Positions 1 to 8,273 of a stretch of DNA of 64,000 nucleotides are shown here, one piece after another. The notes beneath the pieces were generated by a model. That model did no database searches and was not told where the DNA came from. It saw only the letters and a program-made list of their open reading frames with translations. Made by a program: the position numbers and the translations under genes. The stretch comes from Corynebacterium macginleyi (lineage in GTDB: Bacteria; Actinomycetota; Actinomycetes; Mycobacteriales; Mycobacteriaceae): contig NZ_REGE01000004.1 of assembly GCF_003688935.1 (NCBI RefSeq), positions 62,001 to 126,000 of the forward strand. Reading direction: 5' to 3'. Position 1 is the stretch's first letter. Each line of letters starts with the position of its first letter.

Positions 1-84
1 GTGGTAGCCATCGGCGGCATGTTCGCCATCCTTGGGCAAGGAGTTAGTACTTTTGGTTGATTTCTTCCCAGAGCCCTTGCCCAT
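1..84 (-). CDS. N-terminal fragment of an unidentified protein, runs off the window
   Basis: Twenty-eight codons are open from an ATG at 84 to the left edge. The peptide starts MGKGSGKKSTKSTNS and is rich in Lys, Ser and Thr, so it is probably a flexible cytoplasmic N-terminus. The family cannot be named. The gene is divergent from hmuO. A TAGGCA hexamer lies 6 nt upstream of the ATG with no Shine-Dalgarno sequence, suggesting a leaderless transcript. The DtxR-like box at 84-102 covers this start, so the gene may share iron control with hmuO. Confidence 0.45.
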   Translation of the reverse strand, partial: MGKGSGKKSTKSTNSLPKDGEHAADGYH

Positions 85-102
85 AAGGGTTGCCTAACCT
101 TA
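84..102. promoter_or_regulatory. Candidate DtxR (iron repressor) binding site
   Basis: The 19 bases TAAGGGTTGCCTAACCTTA match 15 of 19 positions of the DtxR consensus TTAGGTTAGSCTAACCTAA. The box covers the hmuO -35 region and the start of the divergent gene. DtxR control of hmuO is established in C. diphtheriae. Applying it here is inference. A weaker half-site (12 of 19) lies at 120-138. Confidence 0.7.
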
Positions 103-118
103 AGTTTGTAGTTAGAAA
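90..118 (+). promoter_or_regulatory. Promoter of hmuO
   Basis: A TTGCCT -35 element at 90-95 and a TAGAAA -10 element at 113-118 are separated by 17 nt. Transcription would start near 125, giving a short leader that includes the GGAGG ribosome site. The -35 lies inside the DtxR-like box, consistent with repression by iron-loaded DtxR. Confidence 0.55.
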
Positions 119-148
119 ATTAGGTAAGTGTTACTTTGGAGGAAGTCA

Positions 149-790
149 GTGACTGTCACGCTCAAGAACCCATTATCCGTCGCACTGCGCGAGGAAACCG
201 CCCACGCCCATGAGAACGCGGAGGGATCGGTATTTATGCAGCGCCTCATGTCAGGCCAGCTGAGCACGGAGGCCGCCGCTGATCTGAGTGGCCAACTGTG
301 GTTTGTTTATGATTCCTTGGAGCGTGCTGTTCGCAGCGTGGCGCATACTCCGATTGCAAGCGCGGTGGCCGATCCTCGGCTGGAGCGACGCTTTGCTATT
401 GAGGCGGATCTGGCGGCGCTTGTCGGTGGCGACTGGCGCGAAAAGATCCGGATTCTACCGGCCACGGCGTCCTATGTTGCGCGCCTGGAGGAGGTTTGCG
501 GCCGCGCGGTAGAGGTGGTGGCTCATCACTATGTTCGGTATCTCGGAGATATCTCCGGCGGGCAGGTAATCGCCGCGCGCCTCGGCGCTCTTTATTACAT
601 CGAACCGGATGCACTGAACTTTTATGACTTTAGTGCCATCGGCAAGATTCCGCCGTATCGCAGGGGTTATCGTGAACGCCTGGACAGCCTCTTGCTGACC
701 GCGGAAGAGCGCGAGGTTTTACTCTCGGAGGCGCAGCGCGCATTTGCTTTTAACTTGGGAATCTTTGCAGAGCTTGAGAAGCGCCACTGA
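149..790 (+). CDS. hmuO: Heme oxygenase HmuO
   Basis: Cytoplasmic enzyme that opens heme with O2 and electrons to biliverdin, CO and Fe2+, releasing iron from host heme. The 213-residue product has the usual family length. The proximal-His region is visible as ETAHAHENAEGSVF near the N-terminus, and the distal helix is HHYVRYLGDISGGQVI near residues 127-142, with the flexible Gly-rich turn over the heme. An upstream in-frame GTG at 128 exists, but GGAGG at 138-142 sits 6 nt before the GTG at 149, so 149 is chosen. The DtxR-like box upstream and the HtaA-type remnant downstream support a heme-iron role. Confidence 0.95.
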   Translation: MTVTLKNPLSVALREETAHAHENAEGSVFMQRLMSGQLSTEAAADLSGQLWFVYDSLERAVRSVAHTPIASAVADPRLERRFAIEADLAALVGGDWREKIRILPATASYVARLEEVCGRAVEVVAHHYVRYLGDISGGQVIAARLGALYYIEPDALNFYDFSAIGKIPPYRRGYRERLDSLLLTAEEREVLLSEAQRAFAFNLGIFAELEKRH

Positions 791-804
791 TGTACCTGTT
801 TTAG

Positions 805-1430
805 TTTTTCACCGAAGGCACACCTTCCGGTATTGCCATTGGCGCTCTAGCACTCGGAGCCGTTACCGCCCCAGTGGCTTTAGCTGCTGCAGCTCCAGCA
901 AATGTCCCCGAAAGCGTCTCGGGCGCGGAATCCGGCTAACTGAACTGTCCCATCAACGAATCCTTCGTCCGTCACCTGAAAACCCCTTGTGTTAGGGGCG
1001 CTATTACCCCTGCCGAGGGCGCGCAGAAGGTAGGTGCGGACTTCACCTTCCCGGTCGATGCGGCCCACACCATGCTGGACGCCGAGCGCGACGGTACCGG
1101 TGGCCTTAATGGCTCCCATGTCATCTAATACATATTCTCAGATATCAAGACGGAAGTAGAAGGCCATGACGCTACTTTTACGCTCACTGAGCCCGTGGAG
1201 CCGGAAACCCGGCAAGACCTGCGCCACAACTGATGCCCCCACCTCGCTGACCCAGACGGGCTCTGGCATCTGATTAGGCAATCTCATAAAAGAAGGCTTC
1301 CGGCGACAACGGCGCAGCCGACTGTTCTTTTTGGCCCGCGGCCTTGACATCGTCTGTGAATACGGCCTGCACGGCGGCTAAATAATAGGGAATAAGGGGT
1401 ACGGCAACTACACTAGGGCGAAGTTAAATC
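805..1430 (+). pseudogene. Decayed HtaA-domain (heme-binding) surface protein gene
   Basis: One frame encodes a signal-peptide-like stretch (GIAIGALALGAVTAPVALA, about 826-882). It continues into an HtaA-like domain with NESFVRHLKTP, GADFTFPVDAAHTMLDA and EVEGHDATFTLTEP. Stop codons interrupt it at 802, 937, 1126 and 1231, and no start codon remains. Beyond 1231 only weak traces persist in shifted frames, for example GYGNYTRAKLNP near 1400, resembling the end of an HtaA domain. HtaA proteins bind heme at the corynebacterial surface, so its place after hmuO fits a former heme-uptake gene. The domain assignment is by eye. This explains the otherwise gene-free 675 bases between hmuO and the transporter. 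Confidence 0.65.
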
Positions 1431-1465
1431 CGTCCGACTACGCGAATGCAAAGGTATATTGTCTC

Positions 1466-4111
1466 GTGGCTAAACTCCTCTACCGGCTCGGGCGCTGGTC
1501 TTTCCTTAATAAATGGAAGGTCATCGTCATCTGGGTGGTCCTGCTTGCTGCCGCTGGCGGCGCCACCGCCTTGTTGATGAAACCGATGACGAGCGAGTTC
1601 GCTATCAAAGGCACTCCGTCCATCGATGCCACGTATAAGACGATGGAGCTCTTCCCGGAAGGCGGCAATCCCGCCAATTCGCCGTCGGTGAACCTGGTCT
1701 TCCAGGCCCCGGAGGGCCAAAAGCTTTCGGATCCCGCCAATGAAAAGGCCATTGATGCAGTCATTACCCATCTCCAGGACAACCTAGAGATGGGCGATAC
1801 TATGCGTTTTGGCAACCCCCTTGAGGTCTCGCCACGGTTGCAGGAGGAGGTTATCTCCCAATTCACGGCGATGGGGTTGCCGGAATCGTCCGCGCGAGCG
1901 GATGCCGATAACCTCGCGATGGTCAACGACGACAACACCATTGCCTATACCACCTTCAACTTTGACGCCGAATCGCCCTATAGCGTGGACCAGGCCGATA
2001 AGGACATCGTGACGGAAGCGATGGACATCGGCAGGCAGCAGGGGCTTACCGTTGAGGCCGGTGGCGCCGGATTCGGGGATGAGATTCGGGTCAACTCCAC
2101 CTCCGAAATCATCGGTCTTGGCGTGGCTTTCCTCGTCCTCATTTTCACCTTCGGTTCCCTCGTTGCCTCCGGAATGCCGCTGGTTTCGGCCGTCATCGGG
2201 GTTGCACTGGGTGCATGCGGCATGCTGATTACCACGCACTGGATCGAGCTCAACAATATGACGCCGGTGCTGGCCATCATGATTGGCCTGGCGGTGGGCA
2301 TTGACTATGCGCTGTTTATCCTGTCCCGCTACCGCGCCGAGCGGGCCCGCATGTCCGCTCCGGACGCTGCCGGTATGGCGGCAGGCACGGCGGGTTCTTC
2401 CGTGGTTTTTGCCGGCACCACCGTCTTTACCGCGCTCTTTGCTTTGCTCATTGCGCGTATTGAATTCCTTACCGCGATGGGACTCTCCGCTGCGGCAACC
2501 GTGGCCATCTCCGTCCTCGTCTCCATCACGCTCGTCCCCGCGATGCTCGGGCTTTTGGGGGACAAGGCCTTTGCCTGCCGCATCCCTGGCGTGGCCGGTA
2601 ACCTTTCCCGCAAAGGTAAGGTACGCAGCAACCCCACCATGGGCAATCGCTGGGTACGGCTGGTACAAAAGCTACCCGGCTTGGCGATGGCCCTCGTCGT
2701 CCTCTCCCTCGGCGCCATGACTGCCCCCGTGCTCCACATGAATTTAGCGCTGCCTGCCGATACCACCTCGAATCCCGATACCACCCAACGCAAGGCCGCT
2801 GACCTGATGGCCGAGGGCTTCGGTCCTGGCATCAACGGGCCATTCCTCGCGGTTGTCGATGCCCACACCATCGATGCCGATTCCGCCGCGCTCGCCCCAT
2901 TGGTGGCAGCGCAGGAAGGAAAGGAGGAACCCGCAGAAGATGCTGTCGTTCCAGAACCGCCGGAAGGCGAACACACAGACTTACCGGCTGGCGAGGATCC
3001 TGGCGAATCAACAGACCAGGTGGCAGATAACCCGGTGCCCCACGAGGCTCCCGACCAGCCGGCAGAACCTCCAGCGGACCTGCTTGGTGAACAACCGGCA
3101 GAACAACCAGCGGAGCCAAATATTGCCCCCGCCGCGGAGGTAGAGGACACGCAACACCCCGCTGCGCTGAACAGCGCCGAGGATAAAGCGGCCCTCGCGT
3201 CTTTCCTCTACACCGCGGATCAATTGAAGACGCTTGGTGGGGTAAAGCACGCGCAAATTGTTTCGCTCAGTGATGACCAGCGCGCGGCCCAGATCATGGT
3301 GACCCCGGAAACCTCGCCGACGGAAGCCGCAACCATTGACGTCGCGCACGGTCTGCGCTTTGCCACCCAGGAAATCGAAGGCACCACTGGCACCGAGATT
3401 GGACTGACGGGCCTGACCGCCGTGCAGTTGGATATTACCGAACGCCTGCGCGATGCGATGACACCGTATTTAAGCATTGTTGTGGGGCTGGCGATCGTGC
3501 TGCTGCTCGTTGTCTTCCGCTCCCTCTTGGTGCCGCTGGTGGCGGGGCTGGGCTTCCTGCTTTCGGTGGGTGGTGCCTTCGGCCTGACGGTGCTGGTATG
3601 GCAAGACGGCCTGTGGGGCCTGGTCCCGGGACCTGGCCCGCTGCTGTCCTTCATGCCAATCTTCCTCATCGGCGTGACCTTTGGCTTGGCCATGGATTAT
3701 CAGGTATTCCTGGTCACCCGCATGCGCGAGCATATCGCGCGGCATCCGAACGGCACCTCAGGTCCCTATAGTGCCGTCGATGAGGCCACCATTACGGGCT
3801 TTACCCAGGGTGCGCGCGTGGTGACTGCCGCGGCGATCATCATGATTTCGGTCTTCGTGGCGTTTATCAACCAGCCACTGCCGTTTATTCAGATCTTCGG
3901 CTTTGCTTTGGCGGCAGGCGTGCTTTTTGATGCCTTCTTTGTCCGTATGACCCTCGTCCCCGCCTCCATGTTCCTTATGGGCCGTGCGACGTGGTGGATG
4001 CCCAAGTGGCTGGATAAGATTCTGCCCACCGTAGATATTGAAGGCACCGCGCTTGAGGAAGAATGGGAAGCACAGCATGCGGCCATGGAAGAAGAGGAAG
4101 ATAAGGAATGA
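1466..4111 (+). CDS. MmpL/RND-family membrane transporter
   Basis: A proton-driven transporter of the MMPL type, which in Corynebacteriales exports cell-envelope lipids such as mycolate precursors. The 881 residues show one N-terminal helix, a large extracytoplasmic loop, and two RND helix bundles (about 210-430 and 640-830). Conserved intramembrane motifs are visible: GLAVGIDYALFILSRYR in the first bundle and GVTFGLAMDYQVFLVTRMRE in the second. Residues about 480-568 form an unusual acidic, Pro-rich segment with PAE/QPAE repeats. TATATT at 1455-1460 lies 5 nt before the GTG with no ribosome site, so the mRNA is probably leaderless. The stop overlaps the tgt start (ATGA), suggesting co-transcription. 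The exact substrate cannot be read from sequence. Confidence 0.9.
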   Translation: MAKLLYRLGRWSFLNKWKVIVIWVVLLAAAGGATALLMKPMTSEFAIKGTPSIDATYKTMELFPEGGNPANSPSVNLVFQAPEGQKLSDPANEKAIDAVITHLQDNLEMGDTMRFGNPLEVSPRLQEEVISQFTAMGLPESSARADADNLAMVNDDNTIAYTTFNFDAESPYSVDQADKDIVTEAMDIGRQQGLTVEAGGAGFGDEIRVNSTSEIIGLGVAFLVLIFTFGSLVASGMPLVSAVIGVALGACGMLITTHWIELNNMTPVLAIMIGLAVGIDYALFILSRYRAERARMSAPDAAGMAAGTAGSSVVFAGTTVFTALFALLIARIEFLTAMGLSAAATVAISVLVSITLVPAMLGLLGDKAFACRIPGVAGNLSRKGKVRSNPTMGNRWVRLVQKLPGLAMALVVLSLGAMTAPVLHMNLALPADTTSNPDTTQRKAADLMAEGFGPGINGPFLAVVDAHTIDADSAALAPLVAAQEGKEEPAEDAVVPEPPEGEHTDLPAGEDPGESTDQVADNPVPHEAPDQPAEPPADLLGEQPAEQPAEPNIAPAAEVEDTQHPAALNSAEDKAALASFLYTADQLKTLGGVKHAQIVSLSDDQRAAQIMVTPETSPTEAATIDVAHGLRFATQEIEGTTGTEIGLTGLTAVQLDITERLRDAMTPYLSIVVGLAIVLLLVVFRSLLVPLVAGLGFLLSVGGAFGLTVLVWQDGLWGLVPGPGPLLSFMPIFLIGVTFGLAMDYQVFLVTRMREHIARHPNGTSGPYSAVDEATITGFTQGARVVTAAAIIMISVFVAFINQPLPFIQIFGFALAAGVLFDAFFVRMTLVPASMFLMGRATWWMPKWLDKILPTVDIEGTALEEEWEAQHAAMEEEEDKE

Positions 4112-5364
4112 AGGACTTAAGGTTCGACATCGATAAGCGCCTGCCCGAAGGCCCCGGAAAGCATGGCCGCAGTGGCGTCATTCATACCCCTCACGGCGAT
4201 ATTGCCACCCCGGCGTTTATCCCGGTAGCGACCAAAGCCACGGTAAAGACGCTGACGCCGGAACAGATCCGGGCCACCGGGGCGCAGGCGATCTTGTCTA
4301 ACGCCTACCACCTCTACTTGCAGCCGGGCCACGACGTTGTGGACGAGGCCGGTGGCGTGGCGAAGTTCGAGAACTGGCACGGGCCGACGTACACCGATTC
4401 CGGTGGATTCCAGGTGATGTCTCTGGGGGTGGGCTTTAAAAAGGTCATCGCCATGGACCTTGTGGATCTTACTGAAAAGGATATCCGCGCCGCGAAAAGG
4501 GAGCGGATGGCCAAAGTGGATGATGAGGGCGTGGATTTTCGCTCGATTATTGATGGCTCCAAGCATAGGTTTACCCCCGAAAAGTCCATGCAGATTCAGC
4601 ACGGGCTGGGCGCGGACATCATGTTCGCCTTCGACGAGCTGACGACGCTCATAGATTCACGCACCTACCAGGAAGAATCCGTGGCCCGCACCCACCGGTG
4701 GGCGCAACGGTGCTTGGAAGAACATGACCGACTTACTCGCGAGCGCCACCACCGCCCGAAGCAATCGCTGTGGGGCGTGGTGCAGGGCGCGCAATATGAG
4801 GACCTGCGGCGCCAAGCCACCCGTGGGCTGTTGGACTTGGACCGCGCCGCGCGGGAAAAGGGCCAGCGCGGTTTTGGCGGCTTTGGCATCGGCGGCGCGT
4901 TGGAAAAGCAGAACCTCGGCACCATCGTGGGCTGGGTCTGCGATGAGCTACCGGATGATAAACCGCGCCACCTGCTCGGCATCTCCGAGCCCGATGACAT
5001 TTTTACCGCAGTGGAAGCCGGCGCAGATACTTTCGATTGCGTCGCACCGACCCGCCTGGCCCGCCGCGGTGGCGTCTACACGCTCGATGGCCGGCTCAAC
5101 CTCACCAACGCCCGGTTCAAGCGCGACTTTGCGGGTATCGACGAGGAGTGGGGCGGCTACGTCACGGAGAACTACTCGCGAGCCTACCTGCACCACCTGC
5201 TTAAGGCGAAGGAATTTTTGGCCGGCACGCTATGCACCATTCACAACGTGGAATTCATGGTGCGGTTAGTAGATAATATCCGCGCCGCCATCAACGGCGA
5301 CTACTACGAGGACTACCGCGATGAGTTCCTGGGCCGGTATTACGCGGCATCGAAGGCGCGGTAA
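4108..5364 (+). CDS. tgt: tRNA-guanine transglycosylase family protein lacking the zinc cysteines
   Basis: Tgt exchanges G34 of GUN-anticodon tRNAs (Asp, Asn, His, Tyr) for a 7-deazaguanine base on the queuosine route. The 418 residues contain DSGGFQ (Asp97, general acid/base), FAFDE near 174, and FDCVAPTR with the probable nucleophile Asp310. Bacterial Tgt normally has a Cys-x-Cys-x2-Cys zinc motif just before NYSRAYLHHL. Here the three positions are Trp348, Gly350 and Thr353, although the later His379 remains. The start codon overlaps the transporter stop (ATGA). The 3' end overlaps the convergent yhhQ by 25 nt. The yhhQ and gluQ neighbours support a queuosine role. Whether the enzyme uses queuine or preQ1 is unknown. 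Confidence 0.88.
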   Translation: MKDLRFDIDKRLPEGPGKHGRSGVIHTPHGDIATPAFIPVATKATVKTLTPEQIRATGAQAILSNAYHLYLQPGHDVVDEAGGVAKFENWHGPTYTDSGGFQVMSLGVGFKKVIAMDLVDLTEKDIRAAKRERMAKVDDEGVDFRSIIDGSKHRFTPEKSMQIQHGLGADIMFAFDELTTLIDSRTYQEESVARTHRWAQRCLEEHDRLTRERHHRPKQSLWGVVQGAQYEDLRRQATRGLLDLDRAAREKGQRGFGGFGIGGALEKQNLGTIVGWVCDELPDDKPRHLLGISEPDDIFTAVEAGADTFDCVAPTRLARRGGVYTLDGRLNLTNARFKRDFAGIDEEWGGYVTENYSRAYLHHLLKAKEFLAGTLCTIHNVEFMVRLVDNIRAAINGDYYEDYRDEFLGRYYAASKAR

Positions 5365-6023
5365 TCCTCCCGCTTTTTGACCAGCGTGATAACCGTGGAG
5401 GTAATGGGCAAGAGGATGACCTCAATCAGCGTCTTCCACACAAATCCCACGACCACGTAGTTAATGAAACCGCTCGTGGTGTCGATACCGATGACGGGCG
5501 CGGCGATGGCGCAAAACAGCAAGGTATCGCCAAACTCGCCCACCACGGTGGAGGCGATCAGCCGGGAGAAAAGACCCTTTTCACCGGTCCGCTTCTTCAT
5601 CGCGGTCAGCGTCCACGCGTTGAGCAGCTGGCCCACGAGGTAGCCGGCCAGGGAGGCCAAAACAATGCGCGGAACCAACCCCAGTGTGGCGGCGAAGGCT
5701 TCTTGGCCGTCGTAGAAATCTGCTGCAGGCAGCCAAATAGCGATATAGAAACACACGACGGCGAGCAGGGCCATCGCAAAACCGATGTAGATGGCGCGCC
5801 GAGTGGACTTGAAACCGTAGCATTCTGATAAAACGTCGCCGACGATGTAGGCCAGCGGGAAGAGGAAGAAGGCGCCATCGGTAACGAGCGGCCCCAGCTG
5901 CACGCCCTTGGTGGCGTTGATATTAGAAATTAAAAACGTCACGACGAAGATCGTGACGAGCCAGGGATAGAGAGTGGAATGAACGGGGATAAAACGCACT
6001 TGAGAGGAGGGGGATTTTTCCAT
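5340..6023 (-). CDS. yhhQ: Queuosine precursor transporter, YhhQ/QPTR family
   Basis: An inner-membrane carrier of the VUT/YhhQ family, which imports preQ1, preQ0 or queuine. The 227-residue product starts [11 protein letters not shown] and has about six hydrophobic helices. Family features are visible: [25 protein letters not shown] and [13 protein letters not shown]. The ATG at 6023 is chosen because the frame upstream overlaps gluQ and is not family-like. The start is 33 nt from the divergent gluQ start, so the promoters share that gap. Its setting between tgt and gluQ makes queuosine salvage by far the likeliest job. Confidence 0.9.
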   Translation of the reverse strand: MEKSPSSQVRFIPVHSTLYPWLVTIFVVTFLISNINATKGVQLGPLVTDGAFFLFPLAYIVGDVLSECYGFKSTRRAIYIGFAMALLAVVCFYIAIWLPAADFYDGQEAFAATLGLVPRIVLASLAGYLVGQLLNAWTLTAMKKRTGEKGLFSRLIASTVVGEFGDTLLFCAIAAPVIGIDTTSGFINYVVVGFVWKTLIEVILLPITSTVITLVKKREDYRAFDAA

Positions 6024-6056
6024 GCCCACTATTGTGCCAAACCGTATGCTGGGCTT

Positions 6057-6950
6057 ATGAATTCCGCGACCACCGGGGCGGGCCGTTACGCCCCGAGCCC
6101 TTCCGGCGACTTGCATTTTGGCAACCTGCGCACAGCGCTTCTCGCGTGGCTCTACGCGCGGGCCACGGGGCGCAGGTTCGTGGTGAGGGTGGAGGACATC
6201 GATAAGCAGCGCTCCTCCCGCGCGGCGGCCGAGCGCCAACTTGCGGATCTCGCGGCTCTGGGCTTGGAATGGGACGGCGAGGTCATCTACCAGCAGGATC
6301 GCGATGCCGCCTATGCCGCGGCGCTGGAACAGCTGCCGGTCTACGAATGCTATTGCACGCGCAAGGATATCCACGAAGCCTCCCGCGCCCCACACGCTCT
6401 GCCCGGCCAGTACCCGGGCACCTGCCGCGCGCTTTCCGATGCCCAACGTGCCACCAAACGCGCCCAGCTTGCCGCTGATAACCGGCAGCCGGCGCTGCGC
6501 CTGCGCGCCGATGTCTCCACCTTCACCATCCACGATGTCCTGCACGGCGACTACACCGGCGATGTCGATGATTTCATCCTGCGCCGCGGCGGGCAGGACG
6601 GAGGGTGGGCCTATAATTTCACGGTGGTGGTTGATGATGCCTACCAGGGCATCGACCAGGTGGTGCGCGGCGACGATCTCTTATCTTCCACCCCGCGCCA
6701 GGCCTATCTGGCCTCGCTACTGGGGATTGCCCCACCGACCTATGTGCACGTGCCGCTGGTCCTTAATTCCGCCGGTAAGCGGCTGGCTAAGCGGGATGGC
6801 GCGGTGACGATGCGGGAAATGGGAAAGCCGGGGGACATCGTCAAGCAGCTGGCTTTGTCTTTGGGCTACGCGGCGGAGAGCGCCGCCGAGCTCCTCACGC
6901 AATTCCGGCCGGAAGAATTGACCCGCGAGCCGTATATTTGGCGCGCTTAA
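6057..6950 (+). CDS. gluQ: Glutamyl-queuosine tRNA(Asp) synthetase
   Basis: GluQ-RS activates glutamate and attaches it to the queuosine base at position 34 of tRNA-Asp rather than to the 3' end. The 297 residues resemble the catalytic half of glutamyl-tRNA synthetase without an anticodon-binding domain, the hallmark of this family. [11 protein letters not shown] carries the HIGH-type motif, KRLAKRDG the KMSKS-type motif, and the zinc ligands appear as CYC followed by YPGTC. ATG 6057 is preceded by TATGCT at 6045-6050 with 6 nt between, so it is probably leaderless. Tgt and YhhQ are encoded alongside, so the window holds import, insertion and glutamylation steps. Confidence 0.93.
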   Translation: MNSATTGAGRYAPSPSGDLHFGNLRTALLAWLYARATGRRFVVRVEDIDKQRSSRAAAERQLADLAALGLEWDGEVIYQQDRDAAYAAALEQLPVYECYCTRKDIHEASRAPHALPGQYPGTCRALSDAQRATKRAQLAADNRQPALRLRADVSTFTIHDVLHGDYTGDVDDFILRRGGQDGGWAYNFTVVVDDAYQGIDQVVRGDDLLSSTPRQAYLASLLGIAPPTYVHVPLVLNSAGKRLAKRDGAVTMREMGKPGDIVKQLALSLGYAAESAAELLTQFRPEELTREPYIWRA

Positions 6951-6959
6951 CTCGCGCCC

Positions 6960-7740
6960 CCATCCAGCGTCGCTGACGCGATGGACTACCTCTATGATTT
7001 CCTCGCAGGTTGTGTGCATCCTGGGTAAAGGATGCCGGGCTGAATGGGCGGTGCACGAAGAAAACTAACACCACGTGAACCAGGATGAATGCGGACATCA
7101 AGACCAGGCCAATAAAGCGCAGCGACCGCACGCCCTGGTGCACGTCCAGTATCTTGACGAACCATGGAAAGCGCACGCGGATGGCTGGCGGCATAGCTAG
7201 CCTGGTTGCTTTCATGAAGGGTGAGACGCTGAAAATGATAACGGAATAAGCGAGCTGCTGGAGGGGCATCGCCCGGCGTGAAGTGTTCTACGCCGGGCGC
7301 GCTGAGGCTGATATAGACCTTGAAGGTATCGCAAGCCTTCGGGAAGATGTCCCAGGACGTGGGTATGAGGTGCTCCCACCGGCCCGCCGCAAAGAGCGGC
7401 ACGATATACACCAAGCCATTGAGGGCCCACAACATGACCGATAGGCCGTGCCAGTGGGGGCTCAGTCCAACGTTGTCGCGGTCCGGTAGGGAAACGGAGC
7501 GGTGACCACGAGAGCTCATCCATCAACGACGTACATACGCCCTCTTCTTGTGGCAGTTTGCGCTTAGTGAAGCAGAGCCACTCCGTGCCTGGTGCGCAGT
7601 CATTGCACCACCACATGCGCGGCATGGAAGAAAGAATGCCGATGAATACAGAGTTAATGAGGTGCAGTGCGCGCGACCACAAAAGGAAATCGGGGTTTTC
7701 GCCGAGGGCCAAGACATGGGGAGAGCACCAGTGAGGTACT
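6960..7740 (-). pseudogene. Decayed cytochrome b561-type membrane subunit
   Basis: Three minus-strand frames together spell one protein. About 7735-7510 gives DFLLWSRALHLINSVF and WWCNDCAPGTEWL. About 7510-7275 gives PDRDNVGLSPHWHGLS and YIVPLFAAGRWEHLIP. About 7269-6990 gives LAYSVIIFSVSPFM and DVHQGVRSLRFIGLVL. This matches the di-heme cytochrome b/b6 subunit of actinobacterial molybdopterin oxidoreductases. Two frameshifts (near 7510 and 7272) and loss of the N-terminal helices make it non-functional. No molybdopterin subunit gene is present. It fills most of the gap between gluQ and tRNA-Ser. Confidence 0.7.
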
Positions 7741-7771
7741 TTAAGGGAAAGGTTTTGAGTGTAGAAATGCG

Positions 7772-7801
7772 AAAATCCCGACTCTTTTAGAGCCGGGATT
7801 T
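7772..7801 (-). terminator. Intrinsic terminator after tRNA-Ser
   Basis: Two 13-nt arms (7773-7785 and 7789-7801) pair almost fully around a 3-nt loop. On the minus strand the stem is followed by TTTTC. It lies just downstream of tRNA-Ser. Confidence 0.6.
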
Positions 7802-7805
7802 CCAG

Positions 7806-7894
7806 TGGCGGAGGATGTGGGATTTGAACCCACGAGGGGCGTGAACCCCGCACGCGTTCCAGGCGTGTGACATAGGCCGCTAGTCGAATCCTCC
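7806..7894 (-). tRNA. tRNA-Ser(GGA)
   Basis: The minus strand folds as a class II tRNA. The acceptor arms are GGAGGAT and ATCCTCC with discriminator G and an encoded CCA. The anticodon loop CTGGAAC is closed by CACGC/GCGTG, giving anticodon GGA. A long variable arm and a GGTTCAAATCC T-loop are present. A terminator follows at 7772-7801. Confidence 0.95.
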
Positions 7895-8080
7895 AAGAGG
7901 AAACATTAGCAGCCGTGGCAATTAGAATGCCAATCGCCTGGTCAGATTCATTTTCGGGGCGCATATTAGTTGTGGCGGGCTAGGGTGGCGCACTCGCCGC
8001 ACTGCTGCGGCCTGCCGATGCCGCTCGCCTCCTCCCGCAGCCTTCTGTCCCACTCCGGCAGACGTCTGGAAGCGAAGTAT

Positions 8081-8110
8081 TTGGCTAATGTGGACTGCGG
8101 GCGTTAGAGT
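8081..8110 (+). promoter_or_regulatory. Promoter of the SRP RNA
   Basis: TTGGCT at 8081-8086 and TAGAGT at 8105-8110 are 18 nt apart. Transcription would begin near 8117, where the SRP RNA helix starts. Confidence 0.55.
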
Positions 8111-8116
8111 GGTAGC

Positions 8117-8206
8117 AGGATTCCGCGTGGCGTCCATCCTCTGAACTCCCCCAGGGCAGGAATGCAGCAAGGGTCAGGAGGCTCTGACGGGTGCGCGGGG
8201 TCCCTT
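8117..8206 (+). ncRNA. ffs: Small signal recognition particle RNA (4.5S)
   Basis: The RNA scaffold of the signal recognition particle, which with Ffh targets membrane proteins to the translocon. The conserved apical domain is visible as CAGGGCAGGAATGCAGCAAG (8152-8171), containing the GGAA tetraloop, with flanking strands pairing to form the rod. The 3' end runs into GGGTCCC followed by six T residues, an intrinsic terminator. The exact ends are estimates. Placement upstream of aspT and dnaX is typical of corynebacteria. Confidence 0.88.
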
Positions 8207-8273
8207 TTTTATGCAGGGTGCGTTAGTATTGGTGGCTAAACGTCGCACCACAATACGGAAGGTAGACATACTA

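Noticed and set aside
1784-2668. Long antisense open frames inside mmpL and similar ones within dnaX, katA, leuA and topA
   Set aside because: They are mirror frames of strong genes in GC-rich DNA, lack family features, and have low-complexity composition.
7966-8103. Minus-strand open frame ending RPQQCGECATLARHN
   Set aside because: It reads like a protein end with a CxxC motif, but has no ATG, GTG or TTG start after the stop at 8104-8106, and it overlaps the SRP RNA promoter. It may be a relic, but coding is not supported.
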